A stretch of DNA of 35,928 nucleotides from Actinomycetes bacterium (lineage in GTDB: Bacteria; Actinomycetota; Acidimicrobiia; Acidimicrobiales; UBA8190), in NCBI GenBank assembly GCA_021826725.1, contig JAKAYQ010000010.1:1-35928 (forward strand), read 5' to 3'. The translations under genes were made by a program, and so were the position numbers. Below are positions 11,552 through 19,639 of the stretch, piece after piece. Position 1 is the stretch's first letter, and every line of letters starts with the position of its first letter. Below the pieces are notes generated by a model. The model was not told where the DNA came from. It did no database searches and saw only the letters and a program-made list of their open reading frames with translations.

Positions 11552-11632
11552 CGAAACCGACCGACGAGGCCGTCGCCCCGCGACAAGGCCGACCGGCCGG
11601 CGGTCGCCCCGCGACGAGCCCGGGTCGTCCAG
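11540..11632 (+). repeat. Three degenerate 31-bp tandem units with hairpins after the cob operon
   Basis: Units begin near 11540, 11571 and 11602 and share a GTCGCCCCGCGAC core, degenerate in the first copy. The core is itself a perfect inverted repeat (GTCGC-CCC-GCGAC) at 11572-11584 and 11603-11615. The array starts within the last codons of the ATPase gene and runs past its stop. It could act as a terminator or mRNA 3'-end stabiliser for the cob operon. There is no T tract. Confidence 0.55.
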
Positions 11633-11715
11633 ACCAGGCCGAGCCAAGCCCCGATGACTGAACCGGACCACCGCTGCCGCAGGGTCGGCGGCCGGCACCA
11701 CACAGGAGGAACCTC

Positions 11716-14325
11716 ATGAAGATCACGGCTGTGATCGAGCGGCGCGGCATCGAGCCGGTCCCGCTCGACGAGCGCAGGGGCAGCGCCCGCGGGCTGTTCT
11801 CGGTGTGGTTCGCTGCCAACGTGGGGATCCTGTCGGTCGTGTTCGGCGCTGTGCTGGCCAGCTTTGGGCTCGACTTCGGCCAGGCTGTCGCCGTCACCGC
11901 GGCTGCCACGACAGCGTCGTTCCTGCTCGTCGGGGCCGTGTCGGTAGCCGGGCAGCAATCCGGCATGCCCGCACTGGCCCTGTCCCGCCGGGCCATGGGA
12001 CGAGCGGGAAATGGGGTGGCCGCCGCGGTGAGCTGGGTGAGCGTGCTCGGGTGGGAGGTGGTGGCCTCGGTCGTCGGCGCCTGGGCCCTGGTGAGCGCGG
12101 CGCACGTCCTCCTCGGTGTGGCACCGGGGCCGGCGTCAGATACCGTCGCACTCGGCATCATGGTCGGTGCGTCGCTGGTCCTGGGGCTCCTGGGGCACGC
12201 CGCCATCGTGCGGTTCCAACACCTCGCCGCACTCGGGTTCGGTGCGCTCACCCTCGCGCTCGTGCCGATCATGCTGGTGCACGTCGACTGGTCACGTACG
12301 CTCTCGGGCCATCCCGCGTCACTCCGGACGATGCTGATGGCCGCCGGCATCATCGCAGCCGGGACCGGCATCAGCTGGGTAAACCTCGCTCCCGACTACA
12401 GCCGGTACCTCCCGAGATCGGAGCGTCCCCGCGCCATCGTCGGCTGGGTGACCGCAGGTGCCGCGCTGCCGACGATGGTCCTGGTCCTCACCGGCTACCT
12501 GCTGAGCACGCGGGTCCACGGCCTCGCCTCGACGCTCGACCCCATCGGACCGGTCGGGGCCGTCCTCCCGGCTTGGCTGGCCACTCCCTACCTGCTGACC
12601 GCAGCAGGAGGCATGCTGGCCGAGACCAACCTCGCCTGCTACTCCTCGGGCCTGACGCTGCTCGCGCTGGGGGTCCGGATCCGGAGGACGCGGACGGTGC
12701 TGGTCGATGCCGCCGTCGTCTGCTCGGCGGGCCTGTGGCTGATGATCGGCCGCTCGGGATTTCTCGGCCCCTTCGAGAGCTTCCTGGAGCTGCTGGCCGC
12801 CGGCCTCGCGGCGTGGGCCGGTGTGGTGCTCGCCGATCTCGGGCGGGCGCGCCGGGCTGCACGCGTCGCCGGCACCGGCTCTCCCGTCGGCGGCGCACGC
12901 ACCGCGTCCCCCGCTGGCGGCAACCGCACCGGCTTCCTTGCCGACGGCACCGGACGGGCCGTCGACGGTACCGGGCTGGCGGCGTTCACCGTCGGCGCTG
13001 CCCTCGCCCTGGCCACGACAGCGTCGCCGCTGTTCACGGGACCCTGGGCCCACGGGCTGGCCGGCGACGGAAGCTTCGGTTTCGTGCTCGGGCTCGGTAC
13101 GTCGATCACCATCGCCTGGACCGGGTGGAGAGCGGTCGACCGCCGAGCAGCCCGGCACGTCTGTGACCGGACCGCCGCGCCAAGCCGCCCGGAGATCGAC
13201 CCCCCGAGCCGCCCGGAGACTGAGGGTTCCGGCTCGACCCGGGTTGCAACCTCGCTCGCCCCCCGCTCACCAGCGCCGGCGCACGCTCCGGTCGCGTCGG
13301 CGCTCACGCCACGACCGCCCACCTCCGGATCAGCTCAGGTTGCGGCAGGCGCAGCGGCTGCGACGGCCCGGTGGGCACCGCCGCAGCGCCTGGTGCTCGT
13401 CGGGAGCATCCTGGTCGACGTGCTCGTCTACGTCGACGCGCTGCCCGAACGCGGCAGCGACGTGCTGGCAGGTGACCGCATGCTGTCGAGCGGCGGGGGG
13501 TTCAACGTCCTCACCGCGGCAGCGCGCCTGGGGCTCCCGGGTGCCTATGCCGGCCGGATCGGCACCGGCGCCTTCGGGCGCCAGGTGGCACGCGACCTCG
13601 AGGCCACCGGCATCCAGGCGCTCGTGCCACCGGCTGCCGGGGACGACACCGGGTTCACGGTGGGGATCGTCGAAGCGAGCGGGGAGCGGACGTTCCTCAC
13701 CGCGCCGGGCGTGGAGTCACGCCTCGACGAGACCACGCTGGGCACCGTTGGCCTTCGACCCGGCGATGCCGTCCACGTATCGGGGTACGACCTCATGTAC
13801 CCGATCTCGGGGCCTGCCATCGCCCGATGGCTGCACGGGCTCGCCCCCCGGCACCTGCTTTCCCTCGACCCCGGCCCGCTCGGCACGGCGTCCGACGACG
13901 CCATCGGCGGGCTCCTGCACCGAGTCGACGTGTTCACGCTGAACGAGCGCGAAGCCCTCCTGCGCTCAGGATGCGACCGGGCCGACGAGGCCGCCGCGGC
14001 GCTCGGCGCCCTCATCGCGCCAGGCGGGGTGGCAGTCGTGCGGGTCGGCCCGTCGGGCTGCTGGGTCGCGCAACCTGGCGCAGCACCGGTGCTCGTACCC
14101 GGTCATCGGGCCGACGTCATCGACACGACCGGGGCCGGCGACGTGCACACCGGTGCCGTGCTGGCCCGGCTGGCAGCCGGCGACAGCCCGCTGCAGGCGG
14201 CCCGGATCGCCAACGTGGCGGCCGCGCTCTCCACCGAGCACGCCGGAGGCGCTGCCGGACCTACCACAGCTGCCGTCGACGAGGCCCTGGCTCGGACCGA
14301 GGATGCTCCCACCGTCGTGCCGTAA
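11716..14325 (+). CDS. NCS1-family nucleobase permease fused to a PfkB-family kinase
   Basis: One continuous 869-aa frame holds two modules. Residues about 1-475 are an NCS1 (purine/cytosine permease-type) transporter. It begins with the typical IEPVPLDERRGSARGLFSVWFAAN and has about 12 hydrophobic helices, with a Gly/Thr-rich loop around 390-425 before the last two. A Pro/Ser/Ala linker spans about 480-557. Residues 559-869 are a PfkB kinase: LVGSILVDVLVYV, the SSGGGFNVLTAAARLG turn, FTLNEREA, and DTTGAGDVHTGA with the catalytic base Asp809. A strong AGGAGGAA precedes the ATG. The likely role is import of a nucleobase or nucleoside followed by phosphorylation on the cytoplasmic face. The substrate is unknown; nucleosides, pseudouridine or hydroxymethylpyrimidine are candidates. 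Domain calls are firm, coupling is inference. Confidence 0.9.
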   Translation: MKITAVIERRGIEPVPLDERRGSARGLFSVWFAANVGILSVVFGAVLASFGLDFGQAVAVTAAATTASFLLVGAVSVAGQQSGMPALALSRRAMGRAGNGVAAAVSWVSVLGWEVVASVVGAWALVSAAHVLLGVAPGPASDTVALGIMVGASLVLGLLGHAAIVRFQHLAALGFGALTLALVPIMLVHVDWSRTLSGHPASLRTMLMAAGIIAAGTGISWVNLAPDYSRYLPRSERPRAIVGWVTAGAALPTMVLVLTGYLLSTRVHGLASTLDPIGPVGAVLPAWLATPYLLTAAGGMLAETNLACYSSGLTLLALGVRIRRTRTVLVDAAVVCSAGLWLMIGRSGFLGPFESFLELLAAGLAAWAGVVLADLGRARRAARVAGTGSPVGGARTASPAGGNRTGFLADGTGRAVDGTGLAAFTVGAALALATTASPLFTGPWAHGLAGDGSFGFVLGLGTSITIAWTGWRAVDRRAARHVCDRTAAPSRPEIDPPSRPETEGSGSTRVATSLAPRSPAPAHAPVASALTPRPPTSGSAQVAAGAAAATARWAPPQRLVLVGSILVDVLVYVDALPERGSDVLAGDRMLSSGGGFNVLTAAARLGLPGAYAGRIGTGAFGRQVARDLEATGIQALVPPAAGDDTGFTVGIVEASGERTFLTAPGVESRLDETTLGTVGLRPGDAVHVSGYDLMYPISGPAIARWLHGLAPRHLLSLDPGPLGTASDDAIGGLLHRVDVFTLNEREALLRSGCDRADEAAAALGALIAPGGVAVVRVGPSGCWVAQPGAAPVLVPGHRADVIDTTGAGDVHTGAVLARLAAGDSPLQAARIANVAAALSTEHAGGAAGPTTAAVDEALARTEDAPTVVP

Positions 14326-14329
14326 CGGC

Positions 14330-14411
14330 ACTGGGACTGGGACTGGGACTGGGACTGGGACTGGGACTGGGACTGGGACTGGGACTGGGACTGGGACTGG
14401 GACTGGGACTG
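14330..14411 (+). repeat. Perfect hexanucleotide tandem repeat (ACTGGG)13.7, G-quadruplex type
   Basis: Thirteen complete and one partial ACTGGG units run without error for 82 bp, starting 4 bp after the permease-kinase TAA. Regular GGG runs separated by 3-nt ACT loops fit the G3N3 G-quadruplex rule on the plus strand and in the transcript of both flanking genes. All three forward frames through it are open (Leu-Gly, Gly-Thr, Asp-Trp dipeptides), which creates artefact ORFs in the track. Confidence 0.98.
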
Positions 14412-14466
14412 AGCACGGATGTGGAACCGGGACCTGGAGCGGCGCTGGCGCCGACAAAGCGGCCCG

Positions 14467-14483
14467 CGCAGGACTTTCCTGCG
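14467..14483 (+). terminator. Perfect 7-bp hairpin between G repeat and doxX
   Basis: CGCAGGA and TCCTGCG flank a CTT loop, 27 bp before the DoxX start. It has no T tract, so it is at best an actinobacterial-style terminator or a leader structure acting together with the G-rich repeat. Confidence 0.35.
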
Positions 14484-14509
14484 TGGCGGCGACGCGACAT
14501 GATCATCCG

Positions 14510-15037
14510 ATGCGCCTGCTCGAGCGAACGAACGACCACGATGTCGCCTCCGCGCTGCTGCGCTTCACCCTCGGCCCGATGCTGATCGCGCACGGGGCGA
14601 ACAAGGTGGCCGGACCGGGCGGCCTGACGGGTACGACACGCTGGTTCTCGGACCTGGGACTGCAGCCGCCATGGCTGCATGCCCGACTGGCGGCCGGGAC
14701 CGAGATCGCCGCGGGCACGCTGATGACCGTCGGAGCGCTGGCACCCCTTCCCGAAGCGGCGGCCATCGGCCTGATGGCCACTGCCGCGGCGACGGACCAC
14801 CGCGGCAAGGGGTTCTTCGTGTTCAAGGGTGGGTGGGAGTACGTCGCCGTCGTCGGCGCCGCGGCAACCTGCCTCGCCACTCTTGGGCACGGCCGCTGGT
14901 CGCTCGACGCCAAATTCGGCAACCACCGACGTGGGCCCCGGACGGCCGCCGTTGCCGTCGCCGTCGGGCTGGCGAACACCGCCGCACTCCTGGCGGCCTG
15001 CTACCGGCCTGCTCCAGCGGAGGGCTCGGGCTCGTAG
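14510..15037 (+). CDS. DoxX family membrane protein
   Basis: This small integral-membrane protein (175 aa) has four hydrophobic segments. The first, ALLRFTLGPMLIAHGANKV, matches the DoxX-type start; later features are GAKGFFVFKGGWEY-like sequence (here RGKGFFVFKGGWEYV) and a final helix near the C-terminus. DoxX/DoxD-like proteins are often linked to redox or thiol metabolism, but the family is functionally broad and nothing here narrows it. The ORF track begins at 14153 and reads through the Gly-Thr repeat. The ATG at 14510 is preferred because conserved sequence starts there, although no clear Shine-Dalgarno is present. Coupling to the neighbouring permease-kinase is uncertain given the repeat and hairpin between them. 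Confidence 0.8.
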   Translation: MRLLERTNDHDVASALLRFTLGPMLIAHGANKVAGPGGLTGTTRWFSDLGLQPPWLHARLAAGTEIAAGTLMTVGALAPLPEAAAIGLMATAAATDHRGKGFFVFKGGWEYVAVVGAAATCLATLGHGRWSLDAKFGNHRRGPRTAAVAVAVGLANTAALLAACYRPAPAEGSGS

Positions 15038-15266
15038 CCCGCCTGCGACGAGCGCGCCGAGCGAGGCGGTTCACCGCACGTTCCCGAGCGGCCCACACCG
15101 GCTGCGATTGATCGGCTCGAGCGTGGCGGTCATGGCGCTGGTGGCGGCAGCGCCGAAGAACGCGACGGCGGAGCAGGCGACGATGCCCGCCTCGTCGATC
15201 CGGCGGACCCCACCTCGCGACGAACGAGCGACCGCACTTCACGACGAACGAGCGAAAGGACCGGCT

Positions 15267-16190
15267 ATGAGCGAGCACACCGGCGAGCACGTCCCCTACG
15301 ACGAGCTTTCGATGTTCGCCGAGAACGCCGCCGAGCTCGGCATTCCCTACGACGGCCCGCCCGCCGTCCGGCGCGCCACCGTCGAGGTGGCGCCCGGACG
15401 TCACCTGAGCGCGCTGGTATGGGGAGAGCGCCCGCCCGAACTGGTCCTGCTGCACGGGGGAGCTCAGAACGCGCACACGTGGGACAGCGTTGCGCTCGCT
15501 CTCGGGCGCCCGCTCGTGGCCGTGGATCTTCCCGGGCACGGCCACTCCGACGAGGCGGCGGACGGTCCTCTGGACCTCCGCGCCAACGCGAGCGACGTCG
15601 CCACGGTCGTCCGGCAGCTCGCGCCGCAGGCCCGCGCCGTGGTCGGCATGTCCCTCGGTGGTCTCACCACCCTGGTACTGGCCGATATCCACCCCGACCT
15701 CGTTCGTGCGGTCGTGCTCGTCGACATCACCCCGGGGGTCACAGCCGCCAAGGCGGCGGTCATCTCCGCTTTCGTCCGAGGCCCGGCCACGTTCCCCAGC
15801 TTCGAGGAGCTGCTGGCCCGGACGGTCGAGCACAACCCGGGCCGGTCGGTGGCCTCACTGCGCCGCGGCGTCCTCCACAATGCGGTGCAGCAACCCGACG
15901 GTTCGTGGCGTTGGCGCCACGTTCGAGCGGGCCACACCGGTCCGTTCGACCGACAGGGTGCACCCGACCACCAGGCTCTGTGGGAGATCGTGTCACGGCT
16001 GCGCATGCCCACCATGCTGGTCCGGGGCATGCAGCCGCAGTCGGTGGTGGACGACGCCGACGAGGCGGAGCTGCGGCGCCGGCTGCCAGAAGCCACGGTC
16101 GCGCACGTGGACGGCGCCGGTCACAGCGTGCAGGGCGATGCCCCGGTGGAGCTCGCCCACCTCATCGAACAGTTCGTCTTCGCCCGCTGA
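15267..16190 (+). CDS. Alpha/beta-fold hydrolase
   Basis: This cytoplasmic alpha/beta hydrolase has 307 aa and no signal peptide. VLLHGGAQNAHTW carries the oxyanion-hole HG, VDLPGHGHSD follows, the nucleophile elbow GMSLGG contains Ser129, and the catalytic His286 lies in DGAGHSVQGD. An Asp in the MLVRG region before the final helix would complete the triad. It resembles generic esterase, lactonase or haloperoxidase-like enzymes, and the substrate cannot be read from sequence. AAAGGA precedes the ATG at 15267; the longer track ORF is not supported. The 229 bp upstream hold no gene, only a 14-bp direct repeat (CGACGAACGAGCGA) at about 15221 and 15241 close to the start. Confidence 0.88.
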   Translation: MSEHTGEHVPYDELSMFAENAAELGIPYDGPPAVRRATVEVAPGRHLSALVWGERPPELVLLHGGAQNAHTWDSVALALGRPLVAVDLPGHGHSDEAADGPLDLRANASDVATVVRQLAPQARAVVGMSLGGLTTLVLADIHPDLVRAVVLVDITPGVTAAKAAVISAFVRGPATFPSFEELLARTVEHNPGRSVASLRRGVLHNAVQQPDGSWRWRHVRAGHTGPFDRQGAPDHQALWEIVSRLRMPTMLVRGMQPQSVVDDADEAELRRRLPEATVAHVDGAGHSVQGDAPVELAHLIEQFVFAR

Positions 16191-16276
16191 CGGCGTACCA
16201 CCATGTCGGCGTCCTCGGTCGTACGCTCCACGCCGCAGGCCTCTGCGGCAGCGCCGACGGCGGGCAGGACGTCCGC

Positions 16277-16508
16277 GTGGCGGACAGCAGGCAGCTCACC
16301 AAAGCCAACGCAGAGGAGGTGGCCGCCGAGATCCTCGAGCGTGCCGGACGACGGCGTCTCACTGTCGCGCTCGGGTGCCCGGTCGCCTCAGCTTCGCCTC
16401 GGCGTGCCAGACGAGCTTCGTAGCAAACTGCTCCAGCGGGCTGGAGCCGAGCACTGCAGCGTCTCCCACCTCGTGCGAGCTGCCCTGGATCGCCACCTGG
16501 CGTCGTAG
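16277..16508 (+). pseudogene. Ribbon-helix-helix (CopG-type) antitoxin, frameshifted
   Basis: Two frames together make one typical RHH antitoxin of about 77 aa. The first starts at GTG 16277 after a GGCAGGA Shine-Dalgarno and reads LTKANAEEVAAEILERAGRRRLT, then diverges and stops at 16423. The second continues SRSGARSPQLRLGVPDELRSK and a typical C-terminal helix SVSHLVRAALDRHLA, stopping at 16508. Removing one nucleotide near 16365-16370 joins them cleanly. The track ORF 16203-16508 (101 aa) contains the RHH half with an unrelated N-terminus and could still be expressed. No toxin gene follows. A sequencing error would restore the gene. Confidence 0.55.
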
Positions 16509-17105
16509 GTGGGCTGCCCCGCTGACCGATCGGCATACGGACGCTGACCCCGACAGGCTCGCAGCGCCAGATGCCCTACGTGACGTCCCGCATCTGCTCG
16601 CTGAAGCGACCGTCGCCGGTGGCGCTGCCGAGCAGCTCGCGCAGCTCCGCGTCGAAGCGGTCGAGGCGCTCGCCGACGAGGTGAGGGGGATGACCCCGGC
16701 AGCGTGCAAACAGGCCTCGAAGAAGCGAGAGCGTGCACGGTCCAACGACCGCGCGGCGCAAGGACTGCCGACCTGAGTCGTTCAGCTGATTGCACGGACC
16801 GTGGCGCTGCGGCAGGTCGGCCTGGCAGCAGCATCTCGGAGCCCCGAACCTGTTGCGCTGCACCGACATCTTGTCCGGGCGCAGGTCGCCGAGCTCGATC
16901 TGGCTCCTGCGACGAGCCGAGCCTTCTCATGGCCAAGACTGCGGACTGGAACCTGGCCAGGGACACGTCGCTCGGGCGGTCCATCATCGCCTGGGAGCTC
17001 TCGGCACGCCCCAAGGCGGTGACGCACAGCAGCATGGGCATAGTCGCCCGCTTCGTCGTGTCAGTCGACCTGGCCGAAGAGATCGACCCGCCACACGGCT
17101 CGACG
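16509..17105. other. About 600 bp without a convincing intact gene
   Basis: All open frames here look like shadows or fragments. On the minus strand, codons ending at 16576 read ERLDRFDAELRELLGS and GRFSEQMRDVT, reminiscent of the C-terminal tail of a class I SAM-dependent methyltransferase, but nothing upstream continues it. On the plus strand, about 16929-17105 (MAKTADWNLARD onward) has protein-like composition and G/C-rich third positions, but the frame runs into the convergent regulator gene. The stretch is best seen as decayed coding DNA between the frameshifted antitoxin and the mod regulator. Confidence 0.4.
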
Positions 17106-18518
17106 TCAGAACGTGTCGACCACCGTCCCGCAGTCCGACGGGTCGTACCCAGGGATCGCCGCCAGCTGCTCGCGCAGCTCGTCGCCGCCCAGGACCGCCA
17201 GCAAAGAGCGGACCTCGACAGCGGAGACCTGATCGCGAGCCACCACCAGGTCGAACCGCTCGGCCGCCAGGGGAACGAACCCAAGCCCGTAGGCCCGCGC
17301 CGCGGGCTCGCAGGTGACGCCGGCGCCGGCCAACCCGCCGGCCACGGCAGCCGCGACCTGCAAGTGGCCTCCCATCACGGTGTCCCACCCGGGGAGGTCG
17401 CCAGTGCTCAGCCCATGTCGCTGCCGCTCACGCTCGAGCACAGCCCGGGCCTCGGCTCCCGGCTCGCGGTTCACCACCCGGAGCCCGGCGCGCGCGACGT
17501 CGTCGAGCCCGCCGACACCGCCCCTGGCCTCGGAGCCGACCGCCAGACCCTCCGCCCATGCAGCGAAGCTCACCACCGCACCGCCGAGCGAACCGAGCAC
17601 CCGGCGAGCGCGCCCGGCGTTGTACCCACCACGCTCGTCGCGGAGGTGCGCGCCGGCCGCGTGAACGGCGCCGGTCGCCAGAAGCTCCAGCGCACGGGTG
17701 CTCGAGCACGGCCACCACAGGAGCTCGACCGGTGGGTCCAGACGAGCGAGGGGGCGGGCGAGCAGGGGCAGCGCCGGGTCGCACCCCGCAACCACCAGGA
17801 CGCGACCGGCACCGCCGAGCCTGGTGACGGCTTCACCGGCGTCACCACCACCACTGGCACTCGCAACGACGTCACCACCACCACCACCACTGGCACTCGC
17901 ACCGGCACCAGCTCGGGCACCGGCACCAGCTCGGGCGCCTGCGCCTGCAGGATCGCCATCACTCCCACCACCATCGGCATCGGCACCACGCCGCGGCCCA
18001 ATGTCCTCGGGAGACGCCTGCAGGAGCCCGGCGGCGGGGCGGAACCCCCAGACGGCAGCGGCATCTCCTTCGAGCAGGAACGCCTGGGTCCGCCCGCCGA
18101 CGCCGGCCAGTGCCACACGGCCGGACCGCGTCCCCGCCGAGGCACCAGCCGGGCCGGCACCTGACATACCGACCAGCCTGGCCCGCACCGTCGACACGCC
18201 CTCGCCGGTGCCGAAGAGCTCCTCCACCGGCGACGCGAGGGCCGACGCGAGGCGCAGTGCCACCTTCAGGGACGGGTCGAACCGGCCTGCTTCGATGCCG
18301 GCCACCGCCTGCCGGGTCACTCCGGCAGCGTCGGCAAGCTGTTCCTGCGAGAGCTCCCGGGCCAGGCGCGCCAGCCGCAGCCGGCGACCGGGGAGTGCGG
18401 CTGGCGCCACCGCCCCCGGCGCGTCGGGCCGCGTCGAGACCGTCCTGGCAGCGGGATCCGCCGCGTCAGCCGAGCCAGCTGGGCCGCCGGGCGTCTGCCG
18501 TCGCCGGGCCGCGCTCAT
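17106..18518 (-). CDS. XRE-family regulator with C-terminal molybdate-binding-type (PBP-like) domain
   Basis: This 470-aa protein starts at the ATG at 18518, which overlaps the modC stop (ATGA). Residues about 47-105 are a helix-turn-helix (LARELSQEQLADAAGVTRQAVAGIEAGR). A Gly/Ala/Ser-rich repetitive linker occupies about 180-232. Residues about 235-460 form a periplasmic-binding-protein-like domain of the COG1910 type (VVAGCDPALPLLARPL at its start; YGLGFVPLAAERFDLVV near its end), without a signal peptide. Such one-component regulators sense molybdate or related ligands. As the distal gene of modABC it probably controls its own operon. The ligand is inferred from the neighbours. Confidence 0.85.
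   Translation of the reverse strand: MSAARRRQTPGGPAGSADAADPAARTVSTRPDAPGAVAPAALPGRRLRLARLARELSQEQLADAAGVTRQAVAGIEAGRFDPSLKVALRLASALASPVEELFGTGEGVSTVRARLVGMSGAGPAGASAGTRSGRVALAGVGGRTQAFLLEGDAAAVWGFRPAAGLLQASPEDIGPRRGADADGGGSDGDPAGAGARAGAGARAGAGASASGGGGGDVVASASGGGDAGEAVTRLGGAGRVLVVAGCDPALPLLARPLARLDPPVELLWWPCSSTRALELLATGAVHAAGAHLRDERGGYNAGRARRVLGSLGGAVVSFAAWAEGLAVGSEARGGVGGLDDVARAGLRVVNREPGAEARAVLERERQRHGLSTGDLPGWDTVMGGHLQVAAAVAGGLAGAGVTCEPAARAYGLGFVPLAAERFDLVVARDQVSAVEVRSLLAVLGGDELREQLAAIPGYDPSDCGTVVDTF
17841..17936 (-). repeat. Short direct repeats encoding the Gly/Ala/Ser linker of the mod regulator
   Basis: On the plus strand a GTCACCACCACCACTGGCAC-type unit recurs at about 17841 and 17871. 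A GGCACCAGCTCGGGCACC unit recurs at about 17904 and 17922. They encode Ala-Gly-Ala-Arg and Ala-Ser-Gly-Gly stretches between the DNA-binding and ligand-binding domains. Copy changes in multiples of three would only lengthen or shorten the hinge. Confidence 0.7.
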
Positions 18519-19639
18519 CCCCACCCCTGCAGCCGAGCGCCGGCTTCGGACCGCTCGCCGACGAGGTCGCCCGCGGCGTCGAACCACGGAGCGTCGGCCA
18601 CCCCGACAGGCAGCCGCTCTCCTGGTGCAGGAACAGGCACACCCGGTGCGATCGCGAGCGGCACGATCGAGCCGTCCTGCAGCTCCATCTCGGCCTGCAT
18701 CCCGGCGCCGGCGGCCCGGACCGCCGTGACCGTCGCCTGCAGCCACGCCGTCACCGGCGCCTGCGATGCCCTGCCGGCATCCATCACCAGCCGGTCGGGA
18801 TGCACCCCAAGGATCGACGCCCCGGGTGGGACGAGCGGACCGGAGCTCGAAGGAGGAGCACCTCGGCCGCCGGCGACCGGCGCACCCTGTACCAGCCGAG
18901 CCGGAACGAGGGCGCGGTACCCGACCAGCGCGGCGACGCGAACGGTCGCCGGCGCGGCCACCACACGCACCGGATCGTCGACCTGCAGGCAGCGACCCTT
19001 GTCGAGCACGGCGATCCGATCGGCCCCGCGCTGGGCATCCGCCAGATCGTGCGTGACCAGCAGGGTCGGCACCTGGCGGCGGGCGACCTCCTCGGCGAGG
19101 AGCATGCTGACACGGGCGCGCAACTCCGGGTCGAGACCCGTGAACGGCTCGTCGAGCAGCAGGACGCGTGGTTCGGCGGCGAGCACGCGCGCCAACGCGA
19201 CGCGCTGGCACTGCCCGCCGGAGAGCCGACCCGGCCGGGCTGCGAGCAGGTCCGTCAGGTCCAGTGCCTCGGCCAGCCGGCCGACACGGGGATCCCGACC
19301 GCCGCCGGGCAGCGCGTAGCCGATGTTTGCTGCCGCGTCGAGATGCGGGAAGAGACCCGGGCGCTGTGCCAGCAGGCCGACACCCCGATCCCGCAGGGGC
19401 AGGCCGCCTCCGGCGTGTCGCCGGGCGGCGGAGCCCGTCGCCAGGAGCCGGTCGCCCAGCCAGACGGATCCCGCGTGGAGAGGGACCAGCCCGGCGATGG
19501 CGGCGAGCAGCGTCGACTTGCCGGCGCCCGACGGTCCGTACAGCGCCACGACGGTGCCGGCCGGGACGGTCAGATCGACCTGCACCGTGAGGTCGCGGCG
19601 TTCCACTGTGACGTCTGCGGTGAGCATGGCGCCGTTCAC
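18515..19639 (-). CDS. modC: Molybdate/tungstate ABC transporter ATP-binding protein
   Basis: This cytoplasmic ATPase (374 aa) would power ModAB. Walker A is GPSGAGKST, followed by a Q-loop (GLLAQRPGLFPHL), the signature LSGGQCQRVALARVLA, Walker B VLLLDEPF, and the H-loop LLVTHDLADA. The C-terminal third (about 250-374) contains a TOBE-like ligand-regulation region (ILGVHPDRL and later strands), as in ModC and CysA. The chosen GTG start at 19639 overlaps the modB stop (GTGA), matching the junction style here. The ATG at 19627 would give 370 aa. Its stop overlaps the regulator start. Confidence 0.92.
   Translation of the reverse strand: MNGAMLTADVTVERRDLTVQVDLTVPAGTVVALYGPSGAGKSTLLAAIAGLVPLHAGSVWLGDRLLATGSAARRHAGGGLPLRDRGVGLLAQRPGLFPHLDAAANIGYALPGGGRDPRVGRLAEALDLTDLLAARPGRLSGGQCQRVALARVLAAEPRVLLLDEPFTGLDPELRARVSMLLAEEVARRQVPTLLVTHDLADAQRGADRIAVLDKGRCLQVDDPVRVVAAPATVRVAALVGYRALVPARLVQGAPVAGGRGAPPSSSGPLVPPGASILGVHPDRLVMDAGRASQAPVTAWLQATVTAVRAAGAGMQAEMELQDGSIVPLAIAPGVPVPAPGERLPVGVADAPWFDAAGDLVGERSEAGARLQGWG

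Noticed and set aside
11630-11705. Possible TPP riboswitch before the permease-kinase gene (GACTGAACCGGACC and later GCAGGGT look faintly like the 3' core)
   Set aside because: The diagnostic CUGAGA of the 5' arm is absent and the pairing around the 3' core does not hold, so resemblance is probably chance. A covariance-model search would decide.
14153-15037. 294-aa ORF joining a Gly-Thr dipeptide repeat to DoxX
   Set aside because: The repeat frame is open in every reading frame. The upstream part overlaps the kinase C-terminus, and conserved DoxX sequence begins at 14510.
16929-18164. Plus-strand ORF beginning MAKTADWNLARD
   Set aside because: Most of its length is the antisense shadow of the XRE-PBP regulator; only the first 60 codons lie outside it, so it is noted as a possible remnant only.
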